This document shows, piece by piece, positions 1 through 11,418 of a stretch of DNA of 64,000 nt. The notes beneath the pieces were generated by a model. That model saw only the letters and a list, made by a program, of their open reading frames with translations. It was not told where the DNA came from and did not search any database. Numbering within the stretch: the first letter of the stretch is position 1; each line of letters starts with the position of its first letter. The translations under genes and the position numbers were made by a program. The stretch is from Eunapius fragilis (Eukaryota; Porifera; Demospongiae; Spongillida; Spongillidae): assembly GCA_963681505.1 (NCBI GenBank), contig OY811985.1, forward strand, positions 5,967,573-6,031,572. The letters run 5' to 3'.

Positions 1-85
1 TTATTCAAGTACTTACGGTAAAGTAGGCCCTAAACATGTACCACCCCCCCCCCCCCCCCGGGATTCATGCCAGTCTGAACATTGG

Positions 86-472
86 TAAGCCTAGGTGCAC
101 ACAGGGAGTGTGGTAAGCCAAGGTGCACACAGGGGGTGTGGTAAGCCTAGGTACACACAGGGTGTGTGTGGTAAGCCAAGGTGCACACAGGGGGTGTGGT
201 AAGCCTAGGTGCACACAGGGGTGGTAAGCCAAGGTGCACACAGGGGGTGTGTAAGCCTAGGTGCACACAGGGGGTGTGGTAAGCCAAGGTGCACACAGGG
301 GGTGTGTGGTAAGCCAAGGTGCACACAGGGGGTGTGGTAAGCCAAGGTGCACACAGGGGGTGTGGTAAGCCTAGGTGTACACAGGGGGTGTGGTAAGGGT
401 GTGGTAAGCCTAGGTGCACACAGGGTGTGTGGTAAGGGTGTGGTAAACCTAGGTGCACACAGGTTGTGTTGT
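86..472. repeat. Intronic minisatellite, donor-like unit
   Basis: Tandem array of about 22-27 bp units of the form GGTAAGCC(A/T)AGGTGCACACAGGGGGTGT, with length variation. It lies in the intron before the first visible TMEM272-like exon. Each unit contains a GGTAAG splice-donor-like string. Long apparent ORFs here are repeat artefacts. Confidence 0.95.
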
Positions 473-478
473 GCACAT

Positions 479-590
479 ATGTTGGCATGTCCTTGGATCT
501 TATCTGTGGGACTTGTTAGCATGTTTGTACATGTAGTGCTGGGAGTTTTGTAGTAGATAGCTATCCTGCATGAACATGAATAGCTAATTT
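479..590 (+). repeat. Unique flank duplicated at 1630-1717
   Basis: The sequence after array 1 (CTTGTTAGCATGTT..., TTTTGTAGTAGAT, CTTGCATGAA.AT.AATAGCTAAT) recurs after array 2 at about 1630-1717. Array plus flank was therefore duplicated as a unit of about 1.15 kb that includes the exon between them. Confidence 0.75.
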
Positions 591-713
591 CAGGCTATGC
601 TTTGTAGTTGTTTTCGCATAACATTCCATCACTTGCCTGCTTGGGAACCCCCTATGTCACATTTCATTTAACCCCTTACCACCCCTCCCCCCCCCCCCCC
701 CCCCCCCCCCTAG

Positions 714-1809
714 TCACCTGGGTAAACTTTGATGATGCCGCTCCCTTTAATCTAACCGATGGTTGGACAAACCAGCCAACCCTTCCAACCATTGTTGAGC
801 CTGCAGATGACGCTCCTCTTGCCACGCCCCCTGCAGAGGAAACACAGCTGCCACACTCTGGGGGTGTGGCCAGCCCTGAGGCTATGTTCAGTGATACCTC
901 ACAGCTTGTACCACCCAACGTGGGTAAGCCAAGGGGATGTGTAAGCCTAAGCCTAGGTGCACACATGGGGTGTGGTAAACCTAGGTGCACACAGGGGGTG
1001 TGGTAAGCCTAGGTGTAAACAGGGTGTGTGGTAAACCTAGGTGCACACAGGGGGTGTGGTAAGCCTAGGTGCACACAGGGGGTGTGGTAAGGGGTGTGGT
1101 AAGCCTAGGTGCACACAGGGGGTGTGGTAAGGGGTGTGGTAAGCCTAGGTGCACACAGGGGGTGTGGTAAGTCTAGGGGATGTGGCAAGGATGTGGTAAG
1201 GGATGTGGTAAGCCTAGGTGCACACAGGGTGTGTGGTAAGCCAAGGTGCACATAGGGTTGTGGTAAGGGTGTGGTAAGCCTAGGTGCACATGGGGGGGGG
1301 GTGTGGTAAGGGTGTGGTAAGCCAAGGTGCACACAGGGTGTGTGGTAAGGGTGTGGTAAGCCTAGGTGCACACAGGGTGTGTGGTAAGCCATGGTGCACA
1401 CAGGGGGTGTGTAAGCCTAGGTACACACATGGGGTGTGGTAAGCCATGGTGCACACAGGGTGTGTGGTAAGCCTAGGTGCACACAGGGGGTGTGGTAAGC
1501 CTAGGTGCACACAGGGGGTGTGGTAAGCCATGGTGCACACAGGGTGTGTGGTAAGCCTAGGTGCACACAGGGGGGAGGGGGGGGGGGGGGGTGGTAAGCC
1601 ATGATGCACACAGGGGTGTGTTGTACACACATGTTGCAATGTTCTGGATTCTTGTTAGCATGTTGGAATTTTGTAGTAGATGATATCAGAATCTTGCATG
1701 AAGATTAATAAGCTAATGTACTGTGTCCTTGCAATTTGGCCTTATAAGTATCTGCAGAAGATAGTTATGGTCCTCCCCCCCCTTATGTGTGTGCATCAAT
1801 GTTATTAAC

Positions 1810-1855
<46 letters not shown>

Positions 1856-1980
1856 GTGTGTGTATGTGTGTGCGTGCGTGTGCGTGTGTGTGTGTATGTG
1901 TGTGTGTGTGCGTGTGTGTGTATGTGTGTGCGTGCGTGTGCGTGTGTGTGTGTATGTGTGTGTGTGTGCGTGTGTGTGTG

Positions 1981-2028
<48 letters not shown>

Positions 2029-5000
2029 TATGTGCATTCCCAGGTAATTCTGATGTTGAATTCTATCATAATGCTAACACATCTTCTCCTGAGCCTATTG
2101 GTAAGCATTTGTGCACAATCAGAGCAGTTCAAGTGCTTGTTTGTTTGCTTCCTATCTCATTGATAACTGATATTAACCAATAATAACTGATTATTAATCA
2201 ATAGTAACCATGGCTGCTGATTGCATGGTTTTGTGCACTTGGGACGACCCATGTATACATGTCGACCTGATAATGGACTGTATATTGGCCTGGGGACCAA
2301 TGCATTTTGGCCTGTGTATTACTGTGTTACATTAGAGGTTGGTACGTCCATAACAGTGTGACACAGGAAAAAGTTAGAAGCATACAGGCTGGGAATTGAC
2401 GAATTCCCAGCCCACCAGACTTGTTTGTTGAGTCCAATGTGGTTACGGGGCTTTTCCACATTTTGATGGGTCCAGTGTGGTTATACATTTTGATGGGTCC
2501 AGTGTAGTCACAAGGCTTTGTTATGCTGGACACTCAATCACATGCTGGGAAGGTCTCAAAATCACTGGGAGTTTGTTTGAAGCCACCCTGGATTTTGTAG
2601 CCTGGACGTTTGTATCTTTTTCTATGGTGGGACATGTGTTTAATTAGGAGGCTATTTGATGTGTACACATTATGCCTTCCTCGCAGAAACCAATATTGGT
2701 GCAGCCAATGCCACACCTCTTATGGCTACCCCTATGCAGCAGCAGCTGCATCAGGAAGGTTAGGACTGGGGCTGAGGTACTTTTTAATGTTACCAACAGA
2801 TGCATCTCTATTTAGAGCACGCAGCACGGTCTAGTGATGACAACATATACATATATGAACCACTAGGAGGTTAGAACTCAACCTGCATGCAGACATGCAC
2901 ACACACACATGCACACACACATGCACACACATGTACACACATGCACACACATGCACACACATGCACACACACATGCACACACATGTACACACATGCACAC
3001 ACACATGCACACCCACATACACACATGCACACTCATAGTCAGGTTTCTAAAATGATGGGCAAGAGGCTGGACTATATTAGCATGTAGTGGCGTATACTCA
3101 TACTTTTAAAGGTGGGGTCTTTGTACAGTACTGGTTTGGTGATAGAGAAATTCACTGAAAAAATTTAAGCATTAATTTGACTATACAAACTCTCAGCTAA
3201 CATAGTGATGGTTGCTATGAACACTTTTTAATAGTTGTCTTAACTATGTATATGCTTTAATTTCTCTATGCAAATGTTCACTATGGCCAGGCCAGGACTT
3301 TTACCTTAACTGGTATCTCTCTATTCTTTGTTCAAATTCATGACCCACTTGTTCAAATTCTAAGTGATCTCATGGCCCAGTTGTATAAAATTTTATGTTC
3401 CTATCAGATAATGCACAATAGGGTCTTGGTAAAGGTCTTGATCAGGGTCTTGGTAAGGGTCTTGATCAGGGTCTTGATCAGGGTCTTGATCAGGGTCTTG
3501 ATCAGGGTCTTGATCAGGGTCTTGATCAGGGTCTTGATCAGGGTCTTGATCAGGGTTTTGATCAGGGTCTTGATCAGGGTTTTGGTCAGGGTCTTGGTCA
3601 GGGTCTTGGTCAGGGTCTTGGTCAGGGTCTTTCACATACCATAAGGAAATTACTAAGGATCAATTCAGGCTTCATGGCAGTTCCATCTGCTACCCGGTTC
3701 ATGACTGATGGTTTAAAAGTAGGGTCCATGACGACATTTGTAGTGTCAAAAATATTTGCATTAAAAAAATTTGTTCAGCAATTAATATGTTCATGAATGG
3801 AAAATATATTTATTTTTTAAATTCAAGCCAACGTAATCAAGACAATGTAATGGAAACAATGTCTCAATTGGTGAAATTTTCCCTTTAAAGTAGCAGCACA
3901 TTTCACACATCAGCAAAAATAACTACTTCACCTGGAAATTGTACAGATGTCGTAGCTACAGTCCTGGCTCAATTGTAGAGAATTGGTAACTTAGCCAGCT
4001 ATTAGTTTCCATACCCATTGTATCAGTGCACAAACAAGCCTGTAACCCTATCAATCTGTTCCAGGGGGCCGTGTAAACAATTTCAAGTGGGCACAAACCA
4101 ATAGGGGTTGCTACAAAATCTAACAGTTTCTACAATTTCCAGGTTGTTTCTAACCGTACAAATATTGGAGGATGGCATCGATGATTGTATAAACACAAAG
4201 GTGGCTGTAAATGGATTGTGTTATTAAAACATTGGCTCCATTATCCACTATCAAGCAACCCCCCCCCCCCCCCCTCCATTTATCGTTATGGCAACTAAAT
4301 GATGAAGCAACTTTTATAAATCATATTTGTCAGTTACTCAACAGAAACAGAAAAGAGAAATTGCTGCTCATGCTGTTGCCTGGGTGGGGGGGGGGGGGGG
4401 GGGGGGGGAGGGGAGGCTAAGGCATGCAATGGAAGTCTTCACAGATGTGTGCATGTTTGTTTGTTGGTAATTGTTTGTGGGTAGTAATGTAACAAAGCAT
4501 ATTTTTCCTTGTTAAGGTTAAGTGGGGTGATCACTGTTGAATGTTGTTACCTCTCATAAGGCAGTCACACAGCCCTCATCTTGTACAGTGCATCAAAATA
4601 GGCTTCTTGAAGGGGGGGGGGGGGGGGGGGGGTAGGAAGCAATCTCATTTTGATTGAATCAAGACGTGATGACTTGGCTATGCAAGCATGAATTGATAAT
4701 CTCAATGCTTGTCATAAATAGTGCTAAATTATACTCTCACTCCTGAGCTATCCATTGCGGGGCATAGGGGTGAAGTGTCCCTCTCCATGATAAAAATCTA
4801 AAGTGGTCACATTTACATGTGCATAAGGCTAGTCTCTCCTAGCTACACTATGGCTCCATGTGCAGCTCATGCCACAGGCAATAGTGTTAGAACTAATTCA
4901 TGTTTTTGTTGACTTGGTAGTGTCGCTCAACAAGTTCACTTCAGAGAGGAGAAATTGCTACGCATGGCAGTGTTGTGTCTGTATTACTGGGCTTGGACAG

Positions 5001-8000
5001 TCTGTTGATGCTGGGCTTACCTGATCAATAACGTAACAATCTGATGCTTCCATTTTAGATGTAAAAGTTTTAGAAGTGAATTTTAGCACATGCATTGACG
5101 GGGCTTCTTCGTACTGGGTTACCTTCATATGTGCCACATATATGCAACATTAATGTATGCACGTGCATGCATGTGGTAAAGATGCGTGCACGCTTCAACT
5201 GCATCTTCTCATTACTTAGACCCCAGTGAGGAAGTGTATCACAATGTTATTGCGTCTCCAGAACCACCTGCTGGTAAGAGAACTGTAGGCTGCAGTATCA
5301 TCCCAACCACACAAAGCACTATGTATTACCATCTGTTGTACTAAACTCGAGGTGGGGAGGGGGGGGGGGTGGGTATGCTATATGCACTGTATTCATTCAA
5401 TGGGATGGGAAAAAGACGTAAACAGATTGAGTAGAAGTACCCCTTTTCCTCACCAAGGCCCCTCTCCTTTCCCTCTCCAAGGCCCCTCCCCTTCCCTCTC
5501 CAAGGCCCCTCCCCCTATCTCCAATATAGCAAAGGGCACTCATACCAACAGATTAAATCATGTGGCTAGTTGTGAGGGTGGTGTGGTGGCTCAAAATGTT
5601 CCAAAGGTCATTCACTGCATGTTGAACATGAATGGTATTATGTAGTTCAGCACAAGGAACTGTATGGAAACACCATAAATGACACATCAAAGGGTTATGA
5701 CCATAATTGTTTACATAGCGGAGGCTGTTAACCCCAACATAACTTCCAATGATGTCATCATTACCAACGTGGTGCCACCTACAGCAGGAGGTAAGTGATG
5801 GAGTGGGTAGTACATCTTGAAGTGTGAGAGGAGAGGAGGATGTGGTGGCATAAGGTGAAGGGGGAGTAGGAGGTGGGTGAGAGGGGGAGTAGGAGGTGGG
5901 TGAGAGGGAGAGGAGGATGTGGTGACATAAGATGAAGGGAGAGGAGGAGGTGGGTGAGAGGGGGAGGAGGATGTGGTGGCATAAGATGAAGGGAGGAGGA
6001 GATGGGTGAGAGGGGGAGGAGGAGATGGGTGAGAGGGGAGGAGGATGTGGTGGCATAAGATGAAGGGGGGGTGGGGGTAAGTAGAGTAAAAGGTATGGTC
6101 CAAAGGTGGTAGTGTGAGGTGGAGGAAATGGCTTGCTTAGGAAGGAGGTATGGCAGTATGCTTAGGAGGGAGGTATGGAAGTATGCTTAGGAAGGAGGTA
6201 TGAAAGTATGCTTAGGAGGGAAGTATGGAAGTATGCTTAGGAGGGAGGTATGGAAGTATGCTTAGGAGGGAGGTATGGAAGTATGCTTAGGAAGGAGGTA
6301 TGGAAGTATGCTTAGGAAAGAGGTATGAAAGTATGCTTAGGAGGGAAGTATGGAAGTATGCTTAGGAAGGAGGTATGGAAGTATGCTTAGGAGGGAGGTA
6401 TGGAAGTATGCTTAGGAGGGAGGTATGGAAGTATGCTTAGGAGGGAGGTATGGAAGTATGCTTAGGAGGGAGGTATGGAAGTATGCTTAGGAGGGAGGTA
6501 TGGAAGTATGCTTAGGAGGGAGGTATGGAAGTATGCTTAGGAGGGAGGTATGGAAGTATGCTTAGGAGGGAGGTATGGAAGTATGCTTAGGAGGGAGGTA
6601 TGGAAGTATGCTTAGGAGGGAGGTATGGAAGTATGCTTAGGAGGGAGGTATGGAAGTATGCTTAGGAGGGAGGTATGGAAGTATGCTTAGGAGGGAGGTA
6701 TGGAAGTATGCTTAGGAGGGAGGTATGGAAGTATGCTTAGGAGGGAGGTATGGAAGTATGCTTAGGAGGGAGGTATGGAAGTATGCTTAGGAGGGGGGGT
6801 ACCAGATGTAATGTTTTAGATCCACTGGTGAGCCACACAGACCACACTGATGCGCTCTTATACGAAGATATTCCACATGGAGCAGTTACAGGTGAGAATA
6901 ATGTGACCAAATGCACACACACATAAGCACAATACACACATAAGCACAATACACACATAAGCACAATATTTACACACACAAGCTCAATACACACATACAC
7001 ACACAAGCACAATACACACACAATACACATAAGCACAATACACACATAAGCACAATACACACATACACACATAAGCACAATATTTACACACACAAGCACA
7101 ATACACACACACACACAAGCACAATACACACACAATACACACACACAAGCACAATATACACACATTACACACATACATACATACAAATACACGGTCACAC
7201 GCCCACTCCTTTTTATCGATGTATAGCACAGCCACCCTTGAGTGAAGTGGTCCAAGGTGGTGCTATCACCAACAATGTAGCTGGTACCCATCCTCCTGAA
7301 GTGATTGGTGAGTCCATGAGTCTGTGTGATGTGGGATGTGTGGGTGCATACTTTATAGTACAGAGCTCTGCTCAGTATTACATGGAATGAAAAGACCATA
7401 ACATTTGAATATATACAACACAAATCATTTTATCTGCATGCTTTGTTGTGAGGTTGGGCCTGTGAGGTTGGGCCTGGAGGTTGGGCCTGGAGGTTGGGCC
7501 TAGGAGGTTGGGCCTGGAGGTTGGGCCTAGGAGGTTGGGCCTGGAGGTTGGGCCTGGGAGGTTGGGCCTGGAGGTTGGGCCTGGGAGGTTGGGCCTGGAG
7601 GTTGGGCCTGGGAGGTTGGGCCTGGAGGTTGGGCCTGGGAGGTTGGGCCTGGAGGTTGGGCCTGGGAGGTTGGCCTGGAGGTTGGGCCTGGAGGTTGGGC
7701 CTGGAGGTTGGGCCTGGGAGGTTGGGCCTGGAGGTTGGGCCTGGGAGGTTGGGCCTGGCTGGTGTGATCAACTGTATTCTGCTCCTCGTTAGATGGTGGC
7801 TCACTCATGAACTCCAATGGCAGGGGCCGCCCTGAAAGTGGTAAGCATATTATGTGGAGAATGTTGTAGAAGAAGAAGCCATGGGGATTCAGAGGGCCCC
7901 TGGGAAGTCAGAAGACCCTTTTTGCTTCTATCCTCAGGAGGTTATTGGGTAGGATCTGACTTCTTTGTGGGGGGCAGTCACATTGTGACCCCTATCATTC

Positions 8001-8037
8001 CAAGCATGGACTTGAATGGTGGTAAGTGTGTGTGTGT

Positions 8038-8082
<45 letters not shown>

Positions 8083-8816
8083 GCCTTCTGTTTTAATGAT
8101 GTCATCTCTGCATCAATATGATGTGTGTGTGTGGCTCTTACTACTGCAGACCAAGTTTATCCTCAACGTCGTCATGGGAGACGGAGGCCTTCGCCTACAT
8201 ACACGAAGCTTAGAGCCACTACTGAGTCCTATGTCTCCTGTAACCTCCCCACCATGCTGCTGAAGAGCAAACTTCTAATTAGTGAGCAAGTGGTTTGGTG
8301 GTGTGTGGTATGGTGGGTTAGGTCTGTGTGATACACTGGTCTCTGTGCCAAGTGGGTTGTATCTAGTGGTTGTACAGTGGTGTGTTATGTACGTGGTATA
8401 GAGCTGTATGTGTACTAGTCTGCATGGTATGAGACTGTCGACATGGGTATGTATCTCCTGAGGGATTGTAGCATGTACACATATCTCTTTATTCTGTTGA
8501 CTTTCCACACATTCTTTTTACCTAGTGTGCGGTGTGGTACAGGCAATATGCTACTTGGCTTTGCCGATCGCTATGATTGTAGCTGGTAAGTGATAAGGTG
8601 ATAAGGTGATAAGGTGGTAAGGTGATAAGGTGGTAAGGTGGTAAGGTGATAAGGTGGTAAGGTGATAAGGTGGTAAGATGATAAGGTAGCAAGGTGATAA
8701 GGGGGCAAGGTGGTAAGGTGGTAAGGTGATAAGGGCATACATCTGTGCTTTGCAGTATGTGCTGGGACTTCCCCTTTACAGCAGTTTGGAGGTCGTGCTG
8801 TACACTTATCATTGAC

Positions 8817-8849
<33 letters not shown>

Positions 8850-9321
8850 GCACACGCACACACTCACACACACACACACACCCTTGCCTGCAGGGGTCAT
8901 GTTTAATTCAAAACCTTGCATAGCTCAGAGACTCATCCCTCCATACCTGATTGTTGGGGGCGTGTTCCTGACAGTCATGGTGTGGCTGAAGGTGGCCGGG
9001 TGCCTATTAACCTGCTGTCGTAACCGGAACTGGCTCCACATGACAAAGGGAGGGGACAGGAGTGCCCTGGGTATCTGTGCCATAGAGGTATTCTGCCTCT
9101 GTGCCCTGCTGGTCAACGTTCTCTTACTGGCTCTGGGTGCATATTATATTATGAAAGACATTAAGTCAGACATTAGGGAGCTGTGTCTGAACCAGCACAA
9201 CTGGATGTACCTCTATTATGCCTCGGCGGTTGCTGTGTTGCTACAGCCGGCACTGTGTCTCTGTTCGTCCATCCTTGTGTGCTGCGGGTATGCCTGTAGC
9301 AGCTGTGAAGATAACTGCTAA
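714..9321 (+). CDS. TMEM272: TMEM272-like four-TM membrane protein, 5' end outside window
   Basis: Twelve exons are seen: 714-923, 2044-2100, 2687-2758, 5220-5273, 5719-5790, 6820-6891, 7227-7307, 7793-7840, 7938-8021, 8150-8281, 8526-8585, 8894-9321 (stop TAA). Every junction is phase 1 and all have GT-AG ends; they give about 455 aa. The N-terminal 300 residues are low-complexity, rich in Pro, Ser, Asn and acidic residues, and look cytosolic. The C-terminal exons hold the membrane domain: 'LPIAMIVAGVMF' followed by 'IPPYLIVGGVF', then a Cys-rich loop and two more hydrophobic segments, which I recognise as the TMEM272 family pattern. Function of that family is not established. Exon 2 ('EFYHN...SPEP') and exon 4 ('EVYHN...SPEP') look like duplicates. 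The start is left of the window. Gene structure is well supported; the family name is from motif recognition. Confidence 0.85.
924..1620. repeat. Second array of the same minisatellite, starting at a splice donor
   Basis: The same unit as at 86-472 resumes at the donor of exon 714-923 (GTGG|GTAAGCC) and runs about 700 bp. Near 1572-1592 a G-run interrupts it. The unit repeats the donor sequence itself. Confidence 0.95.
1815..2034. repeat. (TG)n-rich microsatellite with TGCG and TATG variants
   Basis: About 220 bp of TG repeats just before the acceptor of exon 2044-2100. ORFs of Cys-Val or His-Thr here are artefacts. Confidence 0.97.
2888..3034. repeat. (ACACATGC)n-like microsatellite
   Basis: Tandem CA-rich units of about 8-10 bp (ACACACATGC, ACACATGTAC) in the 2.4-kb intron between exons ending 2758 and starting 5220. 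Confidence 0.95.
3420..3633. repeat. 12-bp minisatellite GGGTCTTGATCA
   Basis: About 18 tandem copies of a 12-bp unit GGGTCTTGATCA, with GGTCAGGGTCTT variants at the ends. Because 12 is a multiple of 3, both strands show open frames (VLIR and DPDQ repeats). No start context or splice sites support coding. Confidence 0.95.
4260..4632. repeat. Cluster of long C and G homopolymers
   Basis: Within one intron there is a C-run at 4260-4274, a G-run at 4386-4408 and a G-run at 4612-4632. Runs of this length recur across the window. Confidence 0.9.
5795..6076. repeat. Purine-rich GTGGGTGAGAGGGGGAG minisatellite
   Basis: Degenerate tandem units containing GGTGGGTGAGAGGGGGAG and GAGGATGTGGTGGCATAAGATGAAGG begin at the donor of exon 5719-5790 (GGAG|GTAAGTGATGGAGTGGGTAG). 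Confidence 0.9.
6120..6800. repeat. 25-bp minisatellite, about 27 copies
   Basis: Tandem unit GTATGCTTAGGAGGGAGGTATGGAA. The distal copies are nearly identical and the first ones carry A/G variants, suggesting recent expansion from the 3' side. It fills the intron up to exon 6820-6891. Confidence 0.97.
6905..7182. repeat. CACATAAGCACAATA tandem repeat
   Basis: Units of about 15 bp (CACATAAGCACAATACA, CACACAAGCACAATA) in the intron between exons 6820-6891 and 7227-7307. Confidence 0.93.
7445..7762. repeat. GGTTGGGCCTGGGA minisatellite
   Basis: About 22 units of 14-15 bp (GAGGTTGGGCCTGG with an optional G or A) in the intron before exon 7793-7840. Open frames on both strands are artefacts. 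Confidence 0.95.
8022..8080. repeat. (TG)n continuing directly from a splice donor
   Basis: The donor GGTG|GTAAGTGTGTGTG of exon 7938-8021 runs straight into a TG tract of about 55 bp. Confidence 0.93.
8586..8736. repeat. GGTGATAA/GGTGGTAA 8-bp repeat at a splice donor
   Basis: The donor GCTG|GTAAGTGATAAGG of exon 8526-8585 is followed by about 18 units of AAGGTGAT or AAGGTGGT, several restoring GGTAAGG. Confidence 0.95.
8817..8882. repeat. (CA)n microsatellite before the last TMEM272-like exon
   Basis: CA tract of about 65 bp just upstream of acceptor CTGCAG at 8888-8893. Confidence 0.95.
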
Positions 9322-9482
9322 TAACCCTCTTCACTCCTTCAGTTTTTATTGTATGTGTATGTATGCATGTGTGTGTGTGATGCAATCACAATTTAGAAAT
9401 AATAATAACAGATTTTTATGCCCTCATCGGGAATACATTTGAGTTTGTATGTTGTTTTGTGATTTGTATTTCATATCATGTA

Positions 9483-9488
9483 TTTATT
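9483..9488 (-). terminator. Poly(A) signal AATAAA for the FN3 gene
   Basis: Minus-strand AATAAA (TTTATT on +) about 40 nt after the predicted stop at 9526-9528. Confidence 0.5.
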
Positions 9489-9525
9489 CTTGTATCGTAT
9501 GTATTAAGTGTTATTGTAAATAATA

Positions 9526-10160
9526 TTAATAACCTAAAATATAAAAATATAAAAAATTTAAAAAAATTATACAGCAGCAGGCTACGTACTCACCTATATT
9601 AAAAGCACTACAACTAAAAGTCACACCGTGGGACACATCTGGCCCTGGCATTCTGCCTCCTGAGGGTGAGGCTGAGGTGACTGTTTTGAAAAATTTATCA
9701 TTATTAATTAAATATTAATAACTTTACTGTACAAGCAGGATTACAGCACAAAACTCAAAATAATACATGCACATATTCTTATTAAATAACCTTAATTGAT
9801 GGTTATTATGTTACATTGTAAAGTATTCTAATAATGTACACGTTCAATAACTACGATAAGTTGGTTCACAGGAGAGCACACTAACATGTATGTGATTGTC
9901 GTCCCTGAAAATACATTTCATTCCTTGCAGACACAAGGTGCATGTGACTAAGGGGGGGGGGGGGGGGGGAACTTACCATATATGGCATATTCAGCTTGAG
10001 GTCTGAGGCCTTCAACAATTGTGCTATGAATGTCATTTTGGGCGTTGCAAAAAGGATTCGCAGTTGCCCCACATGAGATTCGTGTAATCATCTCCGAGGT
10101 GCTCCCCCGACAACACCTCATCAGCTTACGAGTCCATGCAAAAAATAGAGCAGTGTTGCA
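9526..10160 (-). CDS. 3' end of a fibronectin type III-containing gene
   Basis: Read on the minus strand, exon A 10160-9977 has acceptor ...AACAAATAG preceded by a C/T tract and donor ATG|GTAAGT. It joins in phase 1 to exon B 9680-9594 (acceptor TTTCAAAACAG, donor ATAG|GTGAGT), then to a tiny terminal exon 9533-9526 (acceptor TATATTTTAG) encoding Gly-Tyr-stop. The peptide has the second half of an FN3 fold: 'LFFAWT' strand, then 'TIVEGLRPQAEYAIYVTSAS', matching the GLxPxxxYxxxV core. An AATAAA lies 38-43 nt past the stop. Upstream exons are not resolved, so the N terminus, signal peptide or membrane segment is unknown. The gene converges tail-to-tail on the TMEM272-like gene. FN3 assignment is from motif recognition. 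Confidence 0.6.
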
Positions 10161-10492
10161 CTATTTGTTAGGGTATAGAAACGAAATAGGTGGGGCGGGG
10201 GGGGGGAGAGAATTAATAAACAATGCAATTCACTGCAACGAAAGTTAATGCGCCTATATCTATAATTGTTTAGGTACTCGGTAAGAGATCCGTTTGAAAA
10301 ATCAAACAACCGTATTTTTAAAACAAATACATGCACTGCGCGCACGTGCATGGCAACGGACAAATACAAAAAAAGTCAAATGCGAGAGTAAGTCCAGTGC
10401 GCACATAACAATTATATGCGTAAGAGGTAAAAACGAGTGTGGGCCTTGGGTCGGATAATACAAATATAATGTACTTACAACATTATGGCGCA

Positions 10493-10640
10493 GCTGTTGG
10501 CTGGATAAGATGCTGTCTTAGTTTTTCTCTCCTGCGCTCTTCCATCGTGTGCTTAAGAGGCGCACGATCATCACAGGGGCGAGCATTCAGATTCAGTGCG
10601 ATAGATCTAGCTGTTGCAGAAGCCAAGGTTCCCTCAATAT
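10493..10640 (-). CDS. Candidate terminal exon, unknown protein
   Basis: Minus-strand open stretch bounded by an acceptor (TATTAAACAG) at 10641 and a TAA at 10493-10495. It encodes about 48 residues ending '...MEERRREKLRQHLIQPTAAP', charged and helix-prone. A GTAAGTAC follows the stop by a few bases, so an untranslated exon junction is possible. No family recognised; it could be an upstream part of the FN3 locus, but the stop argues against that. Confidence 0.3.
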
Positions 10641-11077
10641 CTGTTTAATACATTCACTGCTTTCTTTGTGTGCATATCTTTATACCATTTTTGTGTAATT
10701 CCTCGTACTACTTACAACTAAGTGGAAAATCGTCTGGTATGCTCGCAATATATAAAAATGACAGCTACAGGGACGGTGTGCATGGTGGTATGATGTAGAA
10801 AAATCAAAAATATAAGTAAATTGTTGTTTGTTTGTACGTAGCTTCCTTCATGCTCAGGGCCTTCCTATCGCACGAAACGAAGCGAAACGTGCCCCGCGGA
10901 AAAAGATATGAAGTGTTAACGACAGTGGCATTGGATTAATTCAGTTATTAATTAAACCGATCTACACAGTATAATATAATAATTATACTTTTTTTTCTTA
11001 TTATTTTTTAATGATACAATTAGATACAAGAGAATACACGACCTATAAACACCAGTATTTATAATTCCTACATACAC

Positions 11078-11372
11078 AAGTAAATAAAAACATTCTCTAA
11101 CGAGAGAGTTGTTGGTATATAGGATTGACCAATGGTGGTGTAAAAAGCACGGAAACAAGAGTGACAGAAATCTTACTGGAAAATTGAAATAGGCCTATAT
11201 TTAGCCCTTACTCAGGCATGCGCTGTTATATTGTGAGTGTGCTAAATATAGGCCTATTTCAATTTTCCAGTAAGATTTCTGTCACTCTTGTTTCCATGCT
11301 TTTTACACCACCATTGGTCAATCCTATATACCAACAACTCTCTCGCGTTAGAGAATGTTTTTATTTACTTGT
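11078..11372. mobile_element. Hairpin MITE, about 130-bp arms
   Basis: Near-perfect inverted repeat: the left arm begins ACAAGTAAATAAAAACATTC, and its reverse complement ends the right arm at 11372. The loop near 11205-11240 is short. A diverged relative with the same organisation lies at 15728-16007, so this is a family of non-autonomous elements. Confidence 0.85.
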
Positions 11373-11418
11373 TTCATAAGTTTTTTTTTGCCCTATCGTA
11401 GTCAATAATCAAATGTCT

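Noticed and set aside
86-1620. CRISPR-like array
   Set aside because: Units are directly contiguous with no unique spacers, and the genome is eukaryotic; it is a minisatellite.
3372-3644. Open frames of VLIR and DPDQ repeats
   Set aside because: The 12-bp repeat keeps all frames open; no splice sites or start context.
8756-8815. Extra exon of the TMEM272-like gene (acceptor CTTTGCAG, open frame)
   Set aside because: Direct joining of 8526-8585 to 8894 restores the continuous family motif LPIAMIVAG-VMF; including this stretch would break it and no good donor follows.
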